Origin: Marinobacter sp. F4206 | Lineage (GTDB): Bacteria > Pseudomonadota > Gammaproteobacteria > Pseudomonadales > Oleiphilaceae | Direction: 5' to 3' | NCBI RefSeq assembly: GCF_019392195.1 | Contig: NZ_JAHXKI010000002.1 | Location: 2,046,001-2,110,000, forward strand | Length of the DNA stretch: 64,000 nucleotides | Shown here: positions 56,446 to 64,000 of the stretch, piece after piece | Position numbering within the stretch: the stretch's first letter is position 1 | Layout: every line of letters starts with the position of its first letter | Made by a program: the position numbers and the translations under genes | The notes under the pieces: model-generated | Databases searched by the model: none | Seen by the model: only the letters and a program-made list of their open reading frames with translations | Told to the model about the DNA's origin: nothing

Positions 56446-57396
56446 TCAATAGCTGTGGCTCAGCAAGTAGTGGTAGTCGGTCTTGTAACGCTGCCAGGTC
56501 AGGGCCTGGTTGCGGTGATCGACCAATCCGGCGGCGTTGAACGCCTCAACGAATGCCCAGGTTTCGCCGGTGTCGGTATGGCCCTCGAAACCGTCCTCCC
56601 AGTCGATCAGCTGAATCAGGTCCAGCAGTATGGTCATGGCCAGCGCGCCGTTGGCGTCTTCCAGGTACCGGTAGGCAAGCGCGTAGTGCTCGAACCGGTA
56701 ATCGGCAGGCCCGGCATCAAGCAGGGTGGCATCGTCGAGGGGATCGTAATCATAGTGTTGGTAGGGCGATGCCATGGGCTCGCCGGCAACGACCGCGGCC
56801 TGGCCTTCGGCAAACCAGTACGGCAGAAGGGGGTGCCGGGCGTCGTACCGGCTCAGGTTCTCCTGGACAAAGTGGGACAGCTGATGGCTGATGATCTGTC
56901 CCGTTTTGTAGGGCCACTGGCGATGGTGGGGACTGATGCTGACGGCGGACACCGAGGCTTCGGCAAAGTCATCGGGCAAAACCGACTCGGTCAGGCAGCC
57001 GAGAATCTGGTGCGGATAGGGCACGGCTGCGCTCCGGTCTTCCACGAACTCCTGCCAACGCAGCTGGTAGTGACCCAGTACGCCATCAATGTGACGTTCC
57101 AGTTCCGTCGCGGCGGCCCGGAAATCGGTTTCGCTGTAGGCCGGCGAGCCATAGACGCGGACCCGGCCGCTGTCGCTTTCAAAGTACAGGGGTTCGTCGA
57201 TGCACGCCTCGGCATGGGTGTCCAGATCCCAGTCCGAATCCGGGAAGTGGTCGCCGGTATCCCGGGCGTCGAAGAAAAATCCCGGGGTGGAATGCGAGTA
57301 GTCATCCGAATGATCGTGACCTGACGATACGCTGACTTTGCACCCGGCCAAGATAACCGGAATCAACGCCAGCAGCGCGCCTTTGCATGCCCTCAT
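56446..57396 (-). CDS. Lipoprotein resembling a peptidase MA (gluzincin) with a substituted active site
   Basis: This 316-residue protein has lipobox ILAGC (Cys19), a His/Asp-rich N-terminal stretch, then a central helix ISHQLSHFVQENL (169-181). The position of the HExxH zinc motif reads HQLSH (171-175). The following LPYWFAEGQAAVVAGE (191-206) matches the third-ligand Glu region of peptidase MA (Glu197). The catalytic Glu is therefore Gln in a codon (CAG) one base from GAG. It is probably a pseudo-enzyme or binds its target without cleavage. Confidence 0.6.
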   Translation of the reverse strand: MRACKGALLALIPVILAGCKVSVSSGHDHSDDYSHSTPGFFFDARDTGDHFPDSDWDLDTHAEACIDEPLYFESDSGRVRVYGSPAYSETDFRAAATELERHIDGVLGHYQLRWQEFVEDRSAAVPYPHQILGCLTESVLPDDFAEASVSAVSISPHHRQWPYKTGQIISHQLSHFVQENLSRYDARHPLLPYWFAEGQAAVVAGEPMASPYQHYDYDPLDDATLLDAGPADYRFEHYALAYRYLEDANGALAMTILLDLIQLIDWEDGFEGHTDTGETWAFVEAFNAAGLVDHRNQALTWQRYKTDYHYLLSHSY

Positions 57397-59974
<2,578 letters not shown>

Positions 59975-59988
59975 TCTTCCGCGAAACG

Positions 59989-60026
59989 AAAGCCCGGCAG
60001 GGAGTGATCCCTCGCCGGGCTTTTTT
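59989..60026. terminator. Intrinsic terminator between katG and the diheme cytochrome gene
   Basis: AAAGCCCGGC at 59989-59998 pairs with GCCGGGCTTT at 60014-60023, with an inner AGGGA/TCCCT stem, and six T bases follow the outer arm. It serves katG on the plus strand and may also serve the convergent cytochrome gene. Confidence 0.85.
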
Positions 60027-60040
60027 CGCACTGACGGACG

Positions 60041-61330
60041 TCAGGCGGGTGGCGAACAGCTCGCCGCTGGCAGGAAATTTATCCAGCTCTTGATCAGTTC
60101 AACCCCTTCCTGATGCACCACGGACCGCCCAAGCTCCGGCATCCGGTGTCTGTTGTCATTGGTTGAGACCCGGAACAGCAGATAGGAATCGTCGGCGTCC
60201 TGGGGGACTACATCCGCGGAATAATCCGGATGCCCACCCGCTACCGGCGTTTTGCAGGTACCGAACTTTCCGGGATCGTCGGCGTACGCGCGGTTGTATT
60301 CCACCTGTAACCCGCTTCCGCCGGCCGCCCCGGCATAGTTTTCCGGCAGCGTCAGACCGGATCTATGACAATGGGCACAGTTAATATCCAGGTAGGCCTT
60401 CGCCGTATCCATCAACTGTTCGTCATTGAGCGCGCTGACCGTGGTCAGATCGTTGAACACCGGCGCCTTGGTCACGGACTGCATGTCAGCGGGCAGTCCC
60501 GTCAGGATGCCGCCCTCGGCCCAGTAGGCGAGCTGGTTGTAGACCGTGCCGGCGTAATCATAGTCGTGGTTGAGGTACCTGGCCTTGGGACCAATGGGCA
60601 GGAAAATGGGTTCCCGTTTGTCATTGGCGTCCTGGAGAACGGGCACAACCGAGTGACACGACGTGCAGTCGGACGCGGTGGGTACCGAGTAAGTGAAGGC
60701 GATCTCCGCGCCGTTGTGATTGGTGGTCATATCCGGTATCGATTTCCCGCTGATGGCCAGGGTTGCGTCCTCGCTGCTTGACCAGTAATAGGGAATGGCC
60801 ACCCAGCCGCTGTCACGGTGGATCAGCAGGCGGGTTTCGATCACCGTCTCGGCACCGTCCCGGAAGGCGGTGTTCTCCGGCAGCGCGAAGGTTTTGGTGA
60901 TCACCGTACCCACGGGAAAGTCCAGAACTTCGTTCTCGGTATAGGAGGCTGTTTTGCCCTCCGGAATGAACACAAACCGGTACTTGGAGGTGTAATCGGT
61001 GAACAGGGCCGTCGACAGATCGTAGGGAACGCCACCGGTTGAAGGGTTGGCGGTTGGATCGGTCGGGTCCTGGAATAATCGGTAGTCGGACAGGTTTCGG
61101 CAGGTTTGGGTCATCAGGGCATCCCAGTTAACGCCCTGGGTATCCGCAGTGCAGTCCCCCTGTGTCCCGGATGGTGCGCCTGCCCCAGCATTCAGGGCCG
61201 AGCCTGAAGGGCCTGTTCCGGCATTGGTGGCGTTATCGGACCCACCACCGCCACCGCCGCAGGCCGATAAGGTCAGGGCGGCGGTCACACCAGTGAGCCA
61301 GTATTTGAAGGTGTTCTTGTTGGTTGTCAT
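60041..61330 (-). CDS. Diheme c-type cytochrome lipoprotein, SO2930 family
   Basis: From the ATG at 61330 this is a 429-residue protein with a lipoprotein signal (LTLSAC, Cys24) and a Gly-rich spacer. Two heme-binding motifs follow: CTSCH at 222-226 and CAHCH at 318-322. This matches the diheme family that occurs beside a beta-helix lipoprotein (TIGR03806 with TIGR03805, by memory). It should be a periplasmic or outer-membrane electron carrier of unknown partner. The open frame extends 18 codons upstream, but the signal sequence fixes the start. Transcribed after the beta-helix gene. Confidence 0.83.
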   Translation of the reverse strand: MTTNKNTFKYWLTGVTAALTLSACGGGGGGSDNATNAGTGPSGSALNAGAGAPSGTQGDCTADTQGVNWDALMTQTCRNLSDYRLFQDPTDPTANPSTGGVPYDLSTALFTDYTSKYRFVFIPEGKTASYTENEVLDFPVGTVITKTFALPENTAFRDGAETVIETRLLIHRDSGWVAIPYYWSSSEDATLAISGKSIPDMTTNHNGAEIAFTYSVPTASDCTSCHSVVPVLQDANDKREPIFLPIGPKARYLNHDYDYAGTVYNQLAYWAEGGILTGLPADMQSVTKAPVFNDLTTVSALNDEQLMDTAKAYLDINCAHCHRSGLTLPENYAGAAGGSGLQVEYNRAYADDPGKFGTCKTPVAGGHPDYSADVVPQDADDSYLLFRVSTNDNRHRMPELGRSVVHQEGVELIKSWINFLPAASCSPPA

Positions 61331-61356
61331 CGCACAGACTCTCGAACAGTGGCTTG

Positions 61357-61385
61357 CGTGAGGGCCGAACGGGGCGGCCCTCACG
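61357..61385. terminator. Intercistronic hairpin between the beta-helix and cytochrome genes
   Basis: CGTGAGGGCC at 61357-61366 pairs with GGCCCTCACG at 61376-61385, with one further inner pair. There is no T-run. It lies between the stop of the beta-helix gene and the cytochrome start, so it may protect one message end or reduce read-through. Confidence 0.5.
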
Positions 61386-61404
61386 TCATCGGATGGATTG
61401 CTGG

Positions 61405-62973
61405 TCAGAGCGAACAGGCGTGCTCGGCGAGGTCATCGCCGGCGCAGCCGTAGATATTGTTCTTGAAGTTGACCGAGGCGGGTGGGAGCCGGTTCTGGAC
61501 GCAGGCCAGGTAGGTGTTGTTGACCATTTGATCGATCAGCAGCTCGGGTAAGGCATTTCCGTCAGCATCGTAGTTAATTGCTCCTGCGTCGGGATCAAAG
61601 ACCACGCCGGTATTCACTTCTTCATAGGCCGGCGCTGGGTTGCCGTTCACGTTGCTGTTCGCGCAGATCAGATCACCACTGGCGTAGGCGTCGTAGTCGA
61701 CCCCGTCGGCCGCCGCTTCCGGGCCGACAAGGCCATCGAAACCAGCGATTATGCCTAAGTTGGAAAGACGCTCACCGAGTCCTCCATACAGAATCGCTGG
61801 CATGGTTTCCCCTAGTGCAAGATAGCCACCAATAATGTTTTGAATGAGTAAACCGCGTGGGTCCGCACCATTCCGGGCAATGGTGTTGTTGTGCATGTAC
61901 ACGTTCTTCACCAGTGGACTCCAGCCCCTGGTCATGGTGGCTCCGTAGTTGGCCGGATAGTTCGCCACATCGTCATCGGCCAGGAAATAGCTCGCGATGG
62001 CAATGGCCGTGGTTTCATTGTCGGTGATCTGGTTGTTGTAAATTTCGACGTCGCTGGCGGCATACACCAGGACACCGGTACCGGGAGGTACAATGCCCAC
62101 GGCACCGCTGCCAACGTTTTCAGCGTTATTCGCGTAGACCGTGTTGTTGAAGATCCGGATGTTGCCGCCGTATGCCTGTTCCAGGCCTGGCAAATCAAAT
62201 GCGAGAATCCCGCCCGTGTTGCCTGCCGCCAGATTGTTATAAACATCGGCCATGGTGGAGTTTTCAATTTCAATGCCGGCAACGTTGTTGATCGCGCTGT
62301 TATCCCGAATCACGATGTTGTTGGACTGCCCCACGTAAATACCCGCGTCCGCCGAGCCATAGGCGTAGTTGTTTTCCAGCAGCACGTTCTGGCTCTGCAG
62401 CGGATACAGGCCGTAGGCACCGTTGTCAGAGGCCAATTCGCCCTCCCACACGGTCGCGGTGTAGGTCATGTGAACGCCATTGGCGCTGATCGTCTTGATG
62501 CCGTTTTTGCGGGCTTCATACACCCCCAGATCCCGGATGGTGATGTCCGTGCCGCCCTCGAACCGGATGGCGTCGTCCCCGTCGGCGCCGGAGAAATCGA
62601 GGATCGTTTCATTGATGCCGTGACCCGTGAGAATCAGGCCACTGGCGCTGTTGATGGTAATCGTTTCTGCAACGGTGAAACGTCCCTTTGGCAACACCAC
62701 AGTGGCATTATCGGGAACGTCGAACAGGGCAAGCAGAAGCGCCTCGGTAATGTCATCGCCGGGCTGGGCGTCCGGGGCAACAAAGATCGCATCTCCGGGA
62801 ATCGCGAAGCCGGAGGTGGTTGCGATGGTTTTCTGGGATGAGGTTTCCGAGCTGGCCGATGCCGAAGCGCCGTCTTTGCCATCCTTGCCATCGTCTCCGC
62901 ACCCTGAGATCAAAAGGCTGCCAGACAACACAGCGACCGAAAGCAGGCCTTTACGGCCAGGCAATGTCCACAT
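61405..62973 (-). CDS. Parallel beta-helix lipoprotein (partner of the diheme cytochrome)
   Basis: This 522-residue lipoprotein has lipobox LISGC (Cys25), followed by a GKDGKDGASASASS spacer. A right-handed beta-helix follows with repeated N-rich rungs such as NVLLENNYAYGSADAGIYVGQSN and NIVIRDNSAINNVAGIEIENS. Such folds are found in polysaccharide lyases, but I see no lyase catalytic pattern. In other genomes it pairs with the SO2930-type cytochrome; the task of the pair is unknown. It is the upstream gene of the two. Confidence 0.82.
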   Translation of the reverse strand: MWTLPGRKGLLSVAVLSGSLLISGCGDDGKDGKDGASASASSETSSQKTIATTSGFAIPGDAIFVAPDAQPGDDITEALLLALFDVPDNATVVLPKGRFTVAETITINSASGLILTGHGINETILDFSGADGDDAIRFEGGTDITIRDLGVYEARKNGIKTISANGVHMTYTATVWEGELASDNGAYGLYPLQSQNVLLENNYAYGSADAGIYVGQSNNIVIRDNSAINNVAGIEIENSTMADVYNNLAAGNTGGILAFDLPGLEQAYGGNIRIFNNTVYANNAENVGSGAVGIVPPGTGVLVYAASDVEIYNNQITDNETTAIAIASYFLADDDVANYPANYGATMTRGWSPLVKNVYMHNNTIARNGADPRGLLIQNIIGGYLALGETMPAILYGGLGERLSNLGIIAGFDGLVGPEAAADGVDYDAYASGDLICANSNVNGNPAPAYEEVNTGVVFDPDAGAINYDADGNALPELLIDQMVNNTYLACVQNRLPPASVNFKNNIYGCAGDDLAEHACSL

Positions 62974-63244
62974 AGTTAACTCCCTACGGTTTTTGTTTGT
63001 ATTTTTTGGGCGCTATTAGCCACCAGCATGACGCTAAACCGGCCTTGGGGATTGAGCCAGAGAATAGGGTGGTCGAATCGTTGAAGGCGTTGTGCAAACC
63101 GTGAAATGCCCCGAAAACAGAGGGCTGGAGAAGGATGGCGGGCGTCTGGAGAACGCTGTGCGAATCGTGCAATTGCAGATTTTGATCAGCGCGTTTGGCG
63201 ATGTCCGTCGGACGTGAGGCGGGTGAGAAGAGCCAAAGAAGAGA
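62974..63244. other. Intergenic region between the beta-helix and sulfatase genes
   Basis: No gene is evident in this 271-base stretch. It should hold the promoter of the minus-strand beta-helix/cytochrome operon near 62990-63050. I see no strong, unambiguous promoter or operator element. Confidence 0.4.
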
Positions 63245-63268
63245 AGGCCAGCCGTTTCCAGCTGGCCT
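63245..63268 (-). terminator. Terminator after the sulfatase gene
   Basis: AGGCCAGC at 63245-63252 pairs perfectly with GCTGGCCT at 63261-63268 around an eight-base loop. On the minus strand the T/C-rich sequence TCTCTTCTTTGG follows. It begins eight bases after the sulfatase stop. Confidence 0.65.
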
Positions 63269-63275
63269 GCTGGGG

Positions 63276-64000
63276 CTACTGCATGCCCTTGCTGATGAAG
63301 TCTTCGACCACATTCGACATGTCGAAGGACTTTCCGCCCTGCACCGGCGGATACTCAGCCAGCGTCTTCAGGTGCTGGCCCATCAGTTCGCCCATGGGCT
63401 GAATCAGCCAGGAGACCTTCTGCATCAGGTGCCCGTATGCGTCGGGGCTGTCGTAACTTTCGAAGGGGTCCATCCGTATATTGAACACCAGCGGTACTGT
63501 GCGAGGAACCAGGTTGGCGTAATAGTCCTCTTTGGTGGAGAAGTGGAATTTCCACGGCCCCATGCGTACGGCGGTCAGCTTGGACTCGTAATAGTGGAAG
63601 ATGTGATCACGCGCGGAGTTATCGGTGTCACCCTTCCAGTAGGGGAGGTTATTCACTCCGTCGATGTACTGTTCCTTCTCCTCCATCATCCGTTCGGCCA
63701 CATCATCCACACCTGCGGCAGCCGCAAGACTGGTGAACATGTCCTGATGCCCCTGGATTCCATTCAGCTTCTGACCGGGCTCGATAACGCCGGGCCAGCG
63801 AATCATGGAGGGCACTCGGATGCCGCCCTCGTAAGTGGTCATCTTCTCGCCCCGGAAGGGCGTGGTGGCGCCATGAGGCCAGGAGGTATGTTCCGGGCCG
63901 TTGTCGGTGGAGTACCAGATGATGGTGTTTTCATCCAGACCGTTCTGTTTCAGGAAGTCGAGGACGAGCCCGATGTCGTGATCATGCTGGAGCATGCCGG
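63276..64000 (-). CDS. Sulfatase (arylsulfatase family), C-terminal part
   Basis: About 241 C-terminal residues are visible; the N-terminus and the formylglycine site (CxPxR) lie beyond the right edge. [42 protein letters not shown] is the metal-binding and substrate-side region of arylsulfatases. [14 protein letters not shown] follows, then a C-terminal subdomain with [20 protein letters not shown]. It should hydrolyse a sulfate ester, for example from algal or glycan sources. A sulfatase-maturing enzyme is not in the window. Confidence 0.87.
   Translation of the reverse strand, partial: GMLQHDHDIGLVLDFLKQNGLDENTIIWYSTDNGPEHTSWPHGATTPFRGEKMTTYEGGIRVPSMIRWPGVIEPGQKLNGIQGHQDMFTSLAAAAGVDDVAERMMEEKEQYIDGVNNLPYWKGDTDNSARDHIFHYYESKLTAVRMGPWKFHFSTKEDYYANLVPRTVPLVFNIRMDPFESYDSPDAYGHLMQKVSWLIQPMGELMGQHLKTLAEYPPVQGGKSFDMSNVVEDFISKGMQ

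Overview
The window is a GC-rich, gene-dense chromosomal segment of a marine gammaproteobacterium, most probably Marinobacter or a close relative. The evidence for this is the family content: an ectoine TRAP transporter with a TeaD-type stress protein, a PomAB-like flagellar stator pair, the gamma subunit of what looks like an N-type (second) F-ATPase, a DASH cryptochrome, an Anbu cluster and a stand-alone ovothiol-type methyltransferase. There are no rRNA or tRNA genes, insertion sequences, prophage genes or CRISPR arrays that I can see. No dedicated DNA-binding regulator is encoded here either.

Layout. 1-454: end of an F-type ATPase gamma gene. 572-13902: two RND efflux adaptor/permease pairs separated by a small potassium-channel-like gene. 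The second pair runs directly into an ABC ATPase, an FtsX-like permease and an AttH/CrtC-like lipoprotein. 13869-17877 (minus): the four-gene Anbu cluster (ATP-grasp, alpha-E, transglutaminase-like, Anbu protease). 18084-19292: an ammonium transporter with a recognisable sigma-54/NtrC control region. 19512-21726: MotA/MotB-type stator and a DUF1232 protein. 21800-24218: DTW protein, a methyltransferase-like protein and DASH cryptochrome in overlapping frames. 24397-25509: glutathione-dependent formaldehyde dehydrogenase. 25553-27303: a second, non-flagellar MotA/ExbB plus coiled-coil OmpA pair.

27397-37915 is housekeeping and accessory genes: thioesterases, a DJ-1/PfpI protein, a solute-binding protein coupled to an RNase J-like enzyme, HD-GYP, TauE/SafE, YchJ, DUF3565, DUF2235 hydrolase, DCC protein and a SixA-CHAD fusion. 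38139-40995: a chemoreceptor behind a sigma-28-like promoter, followed by an orphan TRAP binding protein. 41374-43644: a membrane diguanylate cyclase. 43647-47173 (minus): teaABCD. 47302-53544: hydrolase, glutathione peroxidase, LLM oxidoreductase, phosphoesterase, Nmad3 protein, enoyl-CoA hydratase, ovothiol-type methyltransferase and nitroreductase. 53769-55999: ethanolamine ammonia-lyase eutBC. 56446-57396: a lipoprotein resembling an inactivated peptidase MA. 57746-59974: katG. 60041-62973: a diheme cytochrome/beta-helix lipoprotein pair. 63276 to the end: a partial sulfatase.

Themes that link the genes are osmoadaptation and nitrogen supply (tea, amt, eut), envelope export, motility and c-di-GMP signalling (stator, chemoreceptor, GGDEF, HD-GYP), and oxidative or electrophile stress (katG, glutathione peroxidase, formaldehyde dehydrogenase, DJ-1 family, photolyase family). 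The most instructive non-coding features are the amt control region, the sigma-28-like promoter and the strong intercistronic hairpins in tea and in the cytochrome/beta-helix operon.
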